Source: Chryseobacterium gleum
GTDB lineage: Bacteria; Bacteroidota; Bacteroidia; Flavobacteriales_C; GCA-002722245
Assembly: GCA_945903925.1 (NCBI GenBank)
Contig: CAMDPJ010000023.1
Span: 1-16,920 of the forward strand
Direction of reading: 5' to 3'
DNA: 16,920 nucleotides
Positions 7,594-14,869 of this stretch are shown here, one piece after another; position 1 is the stretch's first letter, and each line of letters starts with the position of its first letter. The translations under genes were made by a program, and so were the position numbers. The notes beneath the pieces were generated by a model. It was given only the letters and a program-made list of their open reading frames with translations, was not told the DNA's origin and did not search any database.

Positions 7594-8063
7594 TGGCAAA
7601 CATTACTATTTATACAGATGGCGCCGCGAAAGGCAATCCGGGCAGAGGTGGTTACGGCGTGGTATTGATGAGCGGACAACACAAAAAAGAGCTGTCTCAA
7701 GGCTACGAGCACACTACCAATAATAGAATGGAGTTACTCAGTGTGATTGTGGGTTTAGAATCACTCACCAAACCTGATTGTAATGTTACTATCTATTCCG
7801 ACTCTAAATACGTAGTCGATTCAGTAGAAAAAAAATGGGTGTTTGGTTGGCAGAAAAAAGGCTTTAAAGGAAAAAAAAACGTTGATTTATGGAAGCGCTT
7901 CCTTTTAATATATCCAAAGCACAAAGTAAAATTCGTTTGGGTCAAAGGCCATGCAGGCAATGTAATGAACGAGCGCTGCGATGTATTAGCGGTAGCTGCA
8001 TCAGAAAGCAGGAACTTATTGGTGGATGAGGGGTATGAAGCTTCTAAAGATTTGGAGAATTAA
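7593..8063 (+). CDS. rnhA: Ribonuclease HI
   Basis: A 156-residue protein that degrades the RNA strand of RNA-DNA hybrids. All catalytic residues are in place: D9 (IYTDGAAKGNPG), E47 (NNRMELL), D70 (IYSDSKYVVD) and D130 (NERCDVLA), with H120 in WVKGHAGN. The basic-protrusion region WVFGWQKKGFKGKKNVDLW (82-100) is that of the E. coli-like type. It overlaps the purN stop by one base and forms a two-gene operon with it. It converges on the UbiA-family gene, whose stop is only 21 bases away, and no terminator hairpin is visible in that gap. Confidence 0.96.
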   Translation: MANITIYTDGAAKGNPGRGGYGVVLMSGQHKKELSQGYEHTTNNRMELLSVIVGLESLTKPDCNVTIYSDSKYVVDSVEKKWVFGWQKKGFKGKKNVDLWKRFLLIYPKHKVKFVWVKGHAGNVMNERCDVLAVAASESRNLLVDEGYEASKDLEN

Positions 8064-8084
8064 ATCAATTGCTTTGGTAAGAAA

Positions 8085-8957
8085 TTATTTCAAATAAATA
8101 ATCGCTATCACATAAAGCGCATACGCCACTAGATTGACTTGAGAAAATCGGTCTTTCAAAATTAAGGTAGTAGGATCTCCTTCGTTACTATGTGAATTCG
8201 AGTTGCTAATTTGGATAAATCGAAAAACTCCCAAAAACACAAAGAAAGAGGAATAGACCAAAAGATGGGTGCCGAAAATTTCCAATACTTTTTCATTAAT
8301 GGTATACATTATATAACCAGTTAAAGTGATGGCTCCAGTAATAAATATAAATTGATCAAGCATAGTAATATTATAATTAGCTAGCACTTTGCGGTGTTGA
8401 GCGGCTTTGGCACCCAATATAATAATTTCCGATTTTCTTTTGATGAAAATTAGAAAAAGTGCTATTGTAAAAGTGATAACAACAATCCAAAATGAAGGCA
8501 ATACATGAATGGCATAACACCCACCAATGGTGCGCAACACAAAGCTTATTGCCACCGAGAAACAATCTAGTAAATTAACTTGTTTCAAAACAAAAGAATA
8601 CAGCACATTGTTTAAAAGAAAGAGCAACATAATAATTAAAAAATCCACGGAAAGTAAAAAAGCCCCATAAATAGAAAGAGTAAACAATGCTACCATTATA
8701 ATACTTGCTATAGCTACAGAGATTTTACCACTTGGAATAGGACGCATTTTTTTTCGCGGATGTAATAAATCCTCTTTTCTATCTATGATGTCGTTAAGAA
8801 TATATAAAGAAGAACTACCAAAACAAAAAACAGTAAAGGCAATAGATGCGTTGGTTATAGCATCTGAAGAAAACATTTTCATAGAATAAATTAAGGGGGC
8901 CAACACGAAAATATTTTTCATCCAGTTGGAAACTCTTAATAATTGTTTTATTGCCAT
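8085..8957 (-). CDS. UbiA-superfamily prenyltransferase, decaprenyl-phosphate phosphoribosyltransferase-like
   Basis: An integral membrane protein of about 290 residues with some eight or nine hydrophobic segments. The first UbiA Asp-rich motif is NDIIDRKED (N55, D56, D59, D63), followed by HPRKKMRPIPSGKIS (66-80). Further conserved blocks are DCFSVAISFVLRTIGG (131-146), FIKRKSE (171-177) and GDPTTLILKDR (260-270). This combination is typical of the DPPR synthase branch (Rv3806c type), which moves ribose 5-phosphate from PRPP onto a polyprenyl phosphate, rather than of menaquinone or heme prenyltransferases. An ATG at 8984 would add nine residues, but the family-like N-terminus MAIKQLLRVSNWMKN starts at 8957, and an AT-rich -7-like box (8987-8994) would leave no leader for the longer form. 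It heads the accessory glycan block and is divergent from the first GT-C gene. Donor and lipid specificity are inferred. Confidence 0.82.
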   Translation of the reverse strand: MAIKQLLRVSNWMKNIFVLAPLIYSMKMFSSDAITNASIAFTVFCFGSSSLYILNDIIDRKEDLLHPRKKMRPIPSGKISVAIASIIMVALFTLSIYGAFLLSVDFLIIMLLFLLNNVLYSFVLKQVNLLDCFSVAISFVLRTIGGCYAIHVLPSFWIVVITFTIALFLIFIKRKSEIIILGAKAAQHRKVLANYNITMLDQFIFITGAITLTGYIMYTINEKVLEIFGTHLLVYSSFFVFLGVFRFIQISNSNSHSNEGDPTTLILKDRFSQVNLVAYALYVIAIIYLK

Positions 8958-9039
8958 GATCTGAGTATTTTTAAAAAATCTCACTAAAAATATAAAAAAA
9001 TGAATGCCTCTGTTTTTTTTCTCGATTTAACTTTTCTTT

Positions 9040-9139
9040 ATGGATAGATTTTTTACATAAAAACAGGGGTGCTAGTATTTTTATTTTTTTTATACTATGC
9101 GTTCATACTTTCAGTGAAATCAATAAAAACAAAGATCTT
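9040..9139 (+). other. Frameshifted 5' end of the first GT-C-like gene
   Basis: An ATG at 9040 begins MDRFFT and then meets a stop at 9058-9060. If one T is removed from the run of six at 9049-9054, it would instead read MDRFLHKNRGASIFIFFIL and continue into the frame open from 8996 to 10777. The added stretch contains a hydrophobic helix ending just before GDGLEYVL, as in the paralogue at 10774-12405. No ATG, GTG or TTG exists in the long frame before the GTG at 9140. The upstream 8985-9039 is AT-rich and shows no convincing promoter. Confidence 0.65.
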
Positions 9140-10777
9140 GTGCTTCAAGGTGATGGATTAGAATATGTATTGATGACAGAAGCACTCGATAATCATTTAT
9201 CAGTAGATATAACAGAGCAAGATGTGTTGGGCTATAAATCTCAAATCAAAAAGTTCAATAAATGGGAAATGGAATCAAAGAGTGCTGATTACGATAATCT
9301 TCTGGGCCATTTACAGTCTCGGCCTATTGTTCCCTTTGCAAATTTCGGAGGTTTTTCTAATGACAAGGACGGAAAATGCTACAGCATTCATTTTTATACT
9401 TATTCTTTATTTGTTTTACCTATAAAAAAACTACTAACACCTTTTATCATTCATCCTGTTAAAGTTTTATGGTATGCCAATGCTCTCTTTTTTTTACTTG
9501 CTATTTATATTGTGCTTTTCTTCAATAACAACAGAGAATTTTTTAATGCTTGTACTGCTTTACTTTTTTACTATAGTACCACGCTGTGGCATGTAATATG
9601 GCCTCAGCCCGAAGCTTTAATTTGCTCGTTAGTATTTATTGGTTTATGGTTCACTTTTATTACTAAAAAACCTTATTTTGGGTTATTTTTGTGCGCCCTT
9701 GCAGCTACACAATTTCAGCCCTTAGCCCTGATAACAGGAATGCTTGCTTTGAAGATATTTTTTACCGAAGGACTCTCTGTTAAAGTGTTGTTAAAATTAC
9801 TCTTTTGTTCAGTCATTGTTTTAGCTCCTTCTGCTTTTTACTATTTTCATTTCGGTGTGACCAACCTTGTAAGCGAATTGGGATATTTGGATTCAAAATA
9901 CATGACATTTAATAGGACTTGGGGCTTCTTTTTCGATGTAAATCAAGGCTTAATCATCAGTTTTCCTTTATTATTTTTCATCTATCTTTCAATGCTTGTG
10001 ATTTTTTTGTATCAATGGATCGCACAGAAAAAATGGAGTTTTTTCGATTTTTCTTCCTTGATTTTCCCCCTCGCAATAATTGTGGTGGTGATTTCTACCA
10101 GTATGGCTAATTGGAACAGAGGAGGAGCTAATAATCACCGATATGTTAACTATGTAGGCGCCTTACTTTTATTTCATTTTGTTTATTTGTTGTGGAAGCT
10201 AAAAAATAATTTATGGCAACGCATTATTTTATTGATTGCACTACTAACACAAGTATATACGATTACTTTTTTTGGCGGATTGAGAGGAGCGACAAGTTAT
10301 TATGAAGATCATAAAAGTTTAGCCAAATTTATTTTAAACAACTTCCCAGAGTATTACAATCCCGACCCATGGATTTTTATCATTCGTACCGACAAAGTGC
10401 GCAATATGGATTTTTATAAGAAAGGAGTGGTATATGTAGATGATCATTGGGATTTTAAGAAAGCCTTAATACATAAGGATTCTTTAAATTATGTTCAACT
10501 TGGTAATCTAACAAAAGATCAAGTGATGAAGTTAATTGAAGGAAAAGGCGATGAGTATGGCTGTGTTTACATTAACGAAAATGAGGTGAAAGATATTCTG
10601 TCTTCGCAGCAATATTTAGAATTTAATAAGTACGTAAAACTGAATGAAATCAGAAATGAAATGATAGTAAAACCCGATTTCACTGATCAACTGAAATTAC
10701 AATCTGGAGAAGACCAAAAACGATACAACGAACTATTAGAAAATGAGGTTTGGAAAATTTATGAAGACAAATTCTAG
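9140..10777 (+). CDS. GT-C-like polytopic membrane protein, paralogue A (probable glycosyltransferase)
   Basis: From the GTG at 9140 this is 545 residues, with about ten hydrophobic segments followed by a soluble C-terminal region of roughly 160 residues. The N-terminal loop has GDGLEYVLMTEAL (D5, E8), placed like the acidic catalytic loop of GT-C glycosyltransferases. Later conserved blocks are YSIHFYTYSLF, WPQPEAL, FLCALAATQFQPL, NWNRGGANNHRYVNYVG and NNFPEYYNPDP. All of these except minor changes recur in the paralogue encoded tail-to-tail beside it. The real protein probably starts at 9040 with one more N-terminal helix, cut off by a single-base frameshift, giving about 578 residues. Compared with the paralogue, it has a C-terminal extension of about 40 charged residues. 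GT-C enzymes transfer sugars from polyprenyl-phosphate donors outside the inner membrane. The fold assignment is inferred from topology and motifs, and sugar and acceptor are unknown. Confidence 0.72.
   Translation: MLQGDGLEYVLMTEALDNHLSVDITEQDVLGYKSQIKKFNKWEMESKSADYDNLLGHLQSRPIVPFANFGGFSNDKDGKCYSIHFYTYSLFVLPIKKLLTPFIIHPVKVLWYANALFFLLAIYIVLFFNNNREFFNACTALLFYYSTTLWHVIWPQPEALICSLVFIGLWFTFITKKPYFGLFLCALAATQFQPLALITGMLALKIFFTEGLSVKVLLKLLFCSVIVLAPSAFYYFHFGVTNLVSELGYLDSKYMTFNRTWGFFFDVNQGLIISFPLLFFIYLSMLVIFLYQWIAQKKWSFFDFSSLIFPLAIIVVVISTSMANWNRGGANNHRYVNYVGALLLFHFVYLLWKLKNNLWQRIILLIALLTQVYTITFFGGLRGATSYYEDHKSLAKFILNNFPEYYNPDPWIFIIRTDKVRNMDFYKKGVVYVDDHWDFKKALIHKDSLNYVQLGNLTKDQVMKLIEGKGDEYGCVYINENEVKDILSSQQYLEFNKYVKLNEIRNEMIVKPDFTDQLKLQSGEDQKRYNELLENEVWKIYEDKF
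10340..10365 (+). repeat. 26-bp exact inverted repeat, left copy (in paralogue A)
   Basis: These 26 bases, encoding the NFPEYYNPD region, are identical to the reverse complement of 11063-11088 in the oppositely oriented paralogue B. Flanking bases also match with single substitutions at wobble positions. The identity exceeds what the surrounding, clearly diverged genes show. Confidence 0.85.
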
Positions 10778-12405
10778 TAATTTGTTTTCATCTCATTAAA
10801 AAATTTCTTGACATCTTCTTTGTTTAATTTGGCTTTAACATCATATTCATCAATATACACCCACCCATATTGATCGCGTTTAGCAAAAATCAAACGTTCT
10901 AACTGTTCTGCTGTTAGATTGCCCATTTTCACTTCTTTTAGATGATCTTTATTTACAATAGCTTTTTTGAAGTTTTTACACCCGTCGAAATACACCACAC
11001 CCTTATAATAATCATGCTCTAAATTATAAGTTCCTAATGTGCGTACACCAAAAATGATTGGATCGGGATTGTAATACTCTGGGAAGTTATTTAAAACAAA
11101 TTCAGCCCCTTTTTTGTGCCTTTCTGCCGACCATAAATCGGGAGCCAGTCCGCCAAATTCATTGATGGCAAAATACTGCGTAATTAAAATAAAAACGGAT
11201 GTTGTTTGCACCCATTTCTTGGATTTTACTGATAAAAACAAAACAATAAAATGACAAAGCATTACGGTGCCGATATAAGCTACATAACGACTATTTATGG
11301 TGTGACAATGATTCCAATTTCCCATAGAAGAGGCAATAGCAATCATAATAATCATAGCAAATGGCACAACATCAAATAAAGAAAGTTTGAACGATTTATT
11401 TGTTATTCGCCTGTATATATCAAGAAAATAGAAAATAAGATAAACAAAAAACAACACAGGAAAACTTACAATCAATCCTTGATTAAGGTCAATAAAAAAA
11501 CCTACAACCCTATCGTATGTAACGAATTTGTCATCTAAGAACCCATAATGGTTCACTAGGTTAGATACCCCAAAATTATAGTAATAAAAAACAGAAGGAA
11601 CAATTACCCAAAAAGAACTTAATGCAGATTTGATTAAACTACTTAATTTGAATTTATTCTCAAATAAATTAAAAACCACCATTATGGCAACCAGCGCCGA
11701 TAATGGTTGAAATTGTGTTGCTGCCAATGCACAAAGAAAAATACCCAAATAAGGTTTTTTAAAATAATACAATAAAACGCCAATAAAAATCATGCTAGAA
11801 GCCCAAACTTCTGCGTGTGGCCACATCATATACCACTGTGTGGTGCTGTAAAAAAAGAATCCAGCAATCACACAATTGTAAATCTCTTTAAATGGGAAGA
11901 AAAACAATACAAAGTACAAAGCAGTTAAAATAAAAAGAGCATTGGCTATGAAAAAAACTTTAATAGGGTGAATATTAAATGGTTTTAAAAGCAATTTTAC
12001 AGGAAGTGTAAACAGAGGATAGGTAAAAAAATGAATGCTGTAAAATTTTTTGTTCTCGGATACTGCAAAGCCCATTGTTTGATCCATGTGCTTAAACTTT
12101 ACCGTTTCCATATCATTTAAAAGTTCATCAAAGGCTTCGTGTTTTCCTAATCCATCCCATCCCATGGTTTTTTTAACCTCCTCTTTAAAAGTTCGAATAT
12201 CTTCTGGATAAACTTCTGGAGAACCATGATTGCTTAATGCCTCTGATACCAATATATATTCTACTCCGTCGCCTACAGGATATGGCCAACTTTGCGATAA
12301 AGAATTTGAAAATAAATACACAGCAACAGCAACAAGCATAGTTATGCTGATGAGTTTTATATGTTTATATTGTTGGTAATATTTTATTATTGTATTTCTT
12401 ATCAT
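10774..12405 (-). CDS. GT-C-like polytopic membrane protein, paralogue B (probable glycosyltransferase)
   Basis: A 543-residue protein with an N-terminal membrane helix (about 19-36) and the loop motif GDGVEYILVSEALSNHGSPE (D46, E49). About ten more hydrophobic segments lie between 125 and 415, and a soluble C-terminal domain follows (about 425-543). Conserved blocks shared with paralogue A are YSIHFFTYPLF (122-132), MWPHAEVW (194-201), FLCALAATQFQPL (223-235), GNWN (362-365), RYVAYIG (373-379) and NNFPEYYNPDP (439-449). The architecture fits the GT-C superfamily, with the first external loop carrying the acidic residues, but I cannot name a family. The gene converges on paralogue A, and the two stop codons overlap on one CTAG. 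It is divergent from the HAD gene, with a good -7 element in the 59-base gap. It probably acts at the inner membrane on a lipid-linked sugar. Confidence 0.75.
   Translation of the reverse strand: MIRNTIIKYYQQYKHIKLISITMLVAVAVYLFSNSLSQSWPYPVGDGVEYILVSEALSNHGSPEVYPEDIRTFKEEVKKTMGWDGLGKHEAFDELLNDMETVKFKHMDQTMGFAVSENKKFYSIHFFTYPLFTLPVKLLLKPFNIHPIKVFFIANALFILTALYFVLFFFPFKEIYNCVIAGFFFYSTTQWYMMWPHAEVWASSMIFIGVLLYYFKKPYLGIFLCALAATQFQPLSALVAIMVVFNLFENKFKLSSLIKSALSSFWVIVPSVFYYYNFGVSNLVNHYGFLDDKFVTYDRVVGFFIDLNQGLIVSFPVLFFVYLIFYFLDIYRRITNKSFKLSLFDVVPFAMIIMIAIASSMGNWNHCHTINSRYVAYIGTVMLCHFIVLFLSVKSKKWVQTTSVFILITQYFAINEFGGLAPDLWSAERHKKGAEFVLNNFPEYYNPDPIIFGVRTLGTYNLEHDYYKGVVYFDGCKNFKKAIVNKDHLKEVKMGNLTAEQLERLIFAKRDQYGWVYIDEYDVKAKLNKEDVKKFFNEMKTNY
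11063..11088 (-). repeat. 26-bp exact inverted repeat, right copy (in paralogue B)
   Basis: Reverse-complement partner of 10340-10365. It lies in the codons for NFPEYYNPD of paralogue B. The two copies are 697 bases apart and point towards each other. Confidence 0.85.
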
Positions 12406-12431
12406 AATTTTAAGAGCTGGTTTAGTGAGAC

Positions 12432-12439
12432 CAAAAATA
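12432..12439 (-). promoter_or_regulatory. Bacteroidota -7 element upstream of paralogue B
   Basis: The minus-strand bases read TATTTTTG, a complete TAnnTTTG match, 26 bases before the ATG at 12405. No TTTG box is present at the usual -33 distance. The same 59-base gap must also hold the promoter of the plus-strand HAD operon, for which I see no convincing match. Confidence 0.4.
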
Positions 12440-12464
12440 TTAATTTATAGGCAATAAAATCAGA

Positions 12465-13064
12465 ATGACAAAAATAGCAGTATTCGATTTCGACGGAACT
12501 ATCTATACAAAGGATTCTTTGATTGAATTTTGTAAATTCATGTATAAAAAACAGCCTTTAAGAATGCGATATTTATTCATTCAGTTTTTTGCGTTATTGG
12601 CGTACAAGTTAAGAATAATCAACACTACTCAATTTAAACAGCATTTTTTAATTTATTTGAAAGGGATTTCACAGGAACAATTAATGAACCACGTAAAGGA
12701 TTTTTGGAAAAGTGAGACATTATATTTCAATACAGATGTTATTCGGTTAATTGTTTCCATTCAAAAAGAAAACATAGAACTTGTAGGAATTACGGCCTCT
12801 CCCGACTTCATGTTTACCGTGCTTTCTAAAGAATTAGGGTTTTCAAAATGGATTTCAACCAAAACAATGTATCATGCAAACAAATATAAAATTGTGGGTA
12901 AAAATTGTCGTGCCGCCGAAAAACTAATTCGTCTTGAACAGGAGTATATAAACGGATTTGTATTAGAATACGCAGTATCCGACAATCATGATGATAATAT
13001 ACTTTTGCAAAACGCAGGAAAAAGCTTTAAAATTACTCATGGAAAATTACAGGCATTATGTTAA
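12465..13064 (+). CDS. HAD-superfamily (subfamily IB) phosphatase
   Basis: A 199-residue cytoplasmic HAD hydrolase. Motif I is FDFDGT, with nucleophile D8 and acid D10. Motif II is GITAS (108-112), K146 or K153 can serve as motif III, and motif IV is SDNHDD (172-177). The long helical cap inserted after motif I (about 15-90) is of the C1 type seen in phosphoserine-phosphatase-like IB enzymes. The substrate is not readable from sequence. Context suggests a sugar-lipid phosphate: HAD domains are found fused to DPPR-synthase-like UbiA proteins in other bacteria, and a separate UbiA of that type lies nearby, so removal of the 5-phosphate from polyprenyl-phosphoribose is a reasonable guess. It is the first gene of a plus-strand trio and overlaps the methyltransferase by 7 bases. 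Confidence 0.85.
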   Translation: MTKIAVFDFDGTIYTKDSLIEFCKFMYKKQPLRMRYLFIQFFALLAYKLRIINTTQFKQHFLIYLKGISQEQLMNHVKDFWKSETLYFNTDVIRLIVSIQKENIELVGITASPDFMFTVLSKELGFSKWISTKTMYHANKYKIVGKNCRAAEKLIRLEQEYINGFVLEYAVSDNHDDNILLQNAGKSFKITHGKLQALC

Positions 13065-13711
13065 AAAAAATTGAGACGAAAATATTAGTCAGTTTTTTAA
13101 AGGCAAAAGATCCCGATGCCAAGTTTATCGACAAATTAAAAATTGTTTATCGGCCATACATTTGTCCTTTTGATGATTTATTAATGGAAATTAAATCAGG
13201 AAAAAGCGTATTTGATGTAGGTTGTGGCTCGGGTCAGTTTGCACTTCTAATGGCCGAATTCTGCAAGCCTTCTAAAATTAAGGGGGTAGAAATTTCCGAA
13301 GAGTTGATTAGAAATGCGAGAGAACTGTTGAAAAACTATTCTTCTTCTATTCAAATTCAGTTTGAAAAATACAAAGGCGATGATATTCCTGCAGATATTG
13401 CGCAGTACGACTACATAACAATGGTAGACGTAGGACATCACATTCCGAAAAAACTACAAAAAGATTTCTTTGCCCAACTCTATGCTAAAATGGGAAAAGG
13501 AAGTGTTTTTATTTACAAAGATATCGATGCTTCGTCGCCTTTGGTTTTCGCCAATAAAATGCACGATTTGGTTTTTGCAAGAGAAATTGGCAATGAATTA
13601 AGTTTTTCTAAAACCCTTGATATATTTAAAAATATAGGTTTTTCTATTGAACAAACATCCAAAAAAACTATGTTTTGTTATCCTCATTTCACTATCATTG
13701 CAAAAAAATAA
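13058..13711 (+). CDS. Class I SAM-dependent methyltransferase
   Basis: A 217-residue protein with a Rossmann-type methyltransferase core. Motif I is VFDVGCGSGQF (51-61), the acidic ribose-binding residue is E78 in GVEIS, and the post-core segment YDYITMVDVGHHIP (117-130) corresponds to motif IV. The N-terminal part has RPYICPFDDLL (32-42). There are no membrane segments. Its start overlaps the HAD gene by 7 bases, and the next gene starts one base after its stop, so the three are translated as one unit. The context suggests methylation of a sugar, lipid or glycan precursor, but the acceptor and the atom methylated are unknown. It is not recognisably a UbiE/COQ5 or RNA methyltransferase. Confidence 0.85.
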   Translation: MLKKIETKILVSFLKAKDPDAKFIDKLKIVYRPYICPFDDLLMEIKSGKSVFDVGCGSGQFALLMAEFCKPSKIKGVEISEELIRNARELLKNYSSSIQIQFEKYKGDDIPADIAQYDYITMVDVGHHIPKKLQKDFFAQLYAKMGKGSVFIYKDIDASSPLVFANKMHDLVFAREIGNELSFSKTLDIFKNIGFSIEQTSKKTMFCYPHFTIIAKK

Positions 13712-13712
13712 T

Positions 13713-14282
13713 ATGGAAAAGAAAATATTTAGGTTATTGCCCTTGGGCTTGGTATTTATTATCCTTTTTTACTATGTTATTCGTCAAAGCAACGAGAACA
13801 ACGAACAGCTTGCTTTGAAAGACAATTGGATTACTCTATTTCAATATAAAGCTGATTTCGAAAGTGTTGGGAAAGTCTCTTTTATTTCTCAAGATTCTAT
13901 TAAGTTTGAAGGCAATCATGCAGCCTTCATCGGCAAGGATATTTTATACGGCCCTACTTTTTATTCCGATTCTGCTCAACTGATAAGAAATATAAATAAA
14001 ATAGAAGTGCGCTGTAAAATATTGTCAAAAGCAGTATTAAAGGACATGCAGTTTGTTGCGTCGGTAGAAAATGAAACGGGAGGTATTTACTGGAAATCTA
14101 TTGGCTTGGGAGACAAAATTAAAATTAATGAATGGGGTGATGCTTCAGGTTATTTTGAAGTAGACCCTTCGGCCTTTAAGGGCAATGGCAAGCTGTATTT
14201 AAAAGTATATTTGTTAAATAGCAAGGAAGAAGAATGTGCGGTGGATAATTTTGAAATAGCAGGGTATCAGCTTAATCAATAA
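13713..14282 (+). CDS. Single-pass membrane protein with probable beta-sandwich exodomain, unknown function
   Basis: A 189-residue protein starting MEKKIFRLLPLGLVFIILFYYVI: basic residues then one hydrophobic helix (about 8-24), with no lipobox cysteine and no obvious cleavage site, so it is probably anchored in the inner membrane with its body outside. The remainder is rich in alternating beta-type segments and ends with LYLKVYLLN and CAVDNFEIAGY. That ending resembles the last strands of jelly-roll, carbohydrate-binding-like domains. An earlier in-frame ATG at 13647 lies inside the methyltransferase gene; the start at 13713, one base after that gene's stop, fits the membrane signal better. 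It is the last gene of the HAD-methyltransferase trio. I do not recognise the family; a glycan-binding or scaffold role is a guess from context. Confidence 0.75.
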   Translation: MEKKIFRLLPLGLVFIILFYYVIRQSNENNEQLALKDNWITLFQYKADFESVGKVSFISQDSIKFEGNHAAFIGKDILYGPTFYSDSAQLIRNINKIEVRCKILSKAVLKDMQFVASVENETGGIYWKSIGLGDKIKINEWGDASGYFEVDPSAFKGNGKLYLKVYLLNSKEEECAVDNFEIAGYQLNQ

Positions 14283-14298
14283 CTTTTATTGAAAAAGA

Positions 14299-14859
14299 CT
14301 AATTGGTTTTAAAAGCCGCACCAAACTCCAACTTTACCTCATCTTCTGCTGCGACCATCATCATCGTAGGAGGAGCAATACCGAAATCGGTCATTTTAAA
14401 AGAGAAAGCGCCTACAACGGTCATTTCTTTGCCTGCATATCTTTTCTTAGCTTGAAATGAAATGGCCTTGGTTACATTGTGAAAAGTTAAATTTCCCTTC
14501 ACGGTTAAAACCGAATCTTTATTGCCAACTGAAGTGCTTATGAATTTCACCATAGGATATTTTAAGGCCTCGGTAACTTCTAAAGTGTGGCTGTCGCGAC
14601 TAGCATTATCTGAATTGAAACAAGAAACAGCACACACCATAGCTACTGCATTGATGGTTTTAAGGCTATCGTTGTAAACAATGTTACAGCTAATGCCTTT
14701 GCATGTTCCCGACCAATCGTGCGCCGGATGCGACATATAGTATTTAATGTATGATTTCGATTTATCGGCCGCCAGTTTAGAAACTTTGCCCGCAGGATGA
14801 AAAGAAATTAAAAGAATTGCAGAAATAACTGCCAACGAAATTTTTGTAAAGGTCTTCAT
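14299..14859 (-). CDS. YceI family protein, secreted
   Basis: A 186-residue protein with a signal peptide (MKTFTKISLAVISAILLISF). A YceI-type beta-barrel domain follows: SKSYIKYYMSHPAHDWSGT, then VTEALKYPMVKF, LTVKGNLTFHNVTKAI and a C-terminal DEVKLEFGAAFK. YceI proteins are periplasmic or secreted and bind isoprenoid or amphiphilic ligands in the barrel. Four cysteines (C53, C58, C76, C80) lie close together and could form disulfides. The frame continues to an ATG at 14889, but the signal peptide starts at 14859, which leaves a 10-base gap after the upstream membrane-protein gene. The two probably form an operon, comparable to yceJ-yceI. It converges on the plus-strand trio with only 16 bases between the stops. 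Confidence 0.88.
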   Translation of the reverse strand: MKTFTKISLAVISAILLISFHPAGKVSKLAADKSKSYIKYYMSHPAHDWSGTCKGISCNIVYNDSLKTINAVAMVCAVSCFNSDNASRDSHTLEVTEALKYPMVKFISTSVGNKDSVLTVKGNLTFHNVTKAISFQAKKRYAGKEMTVVGAFSFKMTDFGIAPPTMMMVAAEDEVKLEFGAAFKTN

Positions 14860-14869
14860 AAAATAGAAT

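Noticed and set aside
8064..8084. Terminator between convergent rnhA and UbiA genes
   Set aside because: Only 21 bases, without a stem or T-run of useful length.
8377..8565. Minus-strand 62-codon frame within the UbiA gene
   Set aside because: Shadow frame over a gene with full motif support.
10340..11088. Insertion sequence or transposon bounded by the inverted repeats
   Set aside because: The repeats are inside coding sequence, no transposase is present, and the similarity continues as protein homology outside them.
12406..12464. Plus-strand promoter for the HAD operon
   Set aside because: No TAnnTTTG or TTTG pair at acceptable spacing was found; the gap must contain a promoter but I cannot point to it.
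13647..13712. Earlier start of the membrane-anchor gene inside the methyltransferase
   Set aside because: The extension is just the methyltransferase C-terminus read in another frame; ATG 13713 immediately precedes the basic residues and helix.
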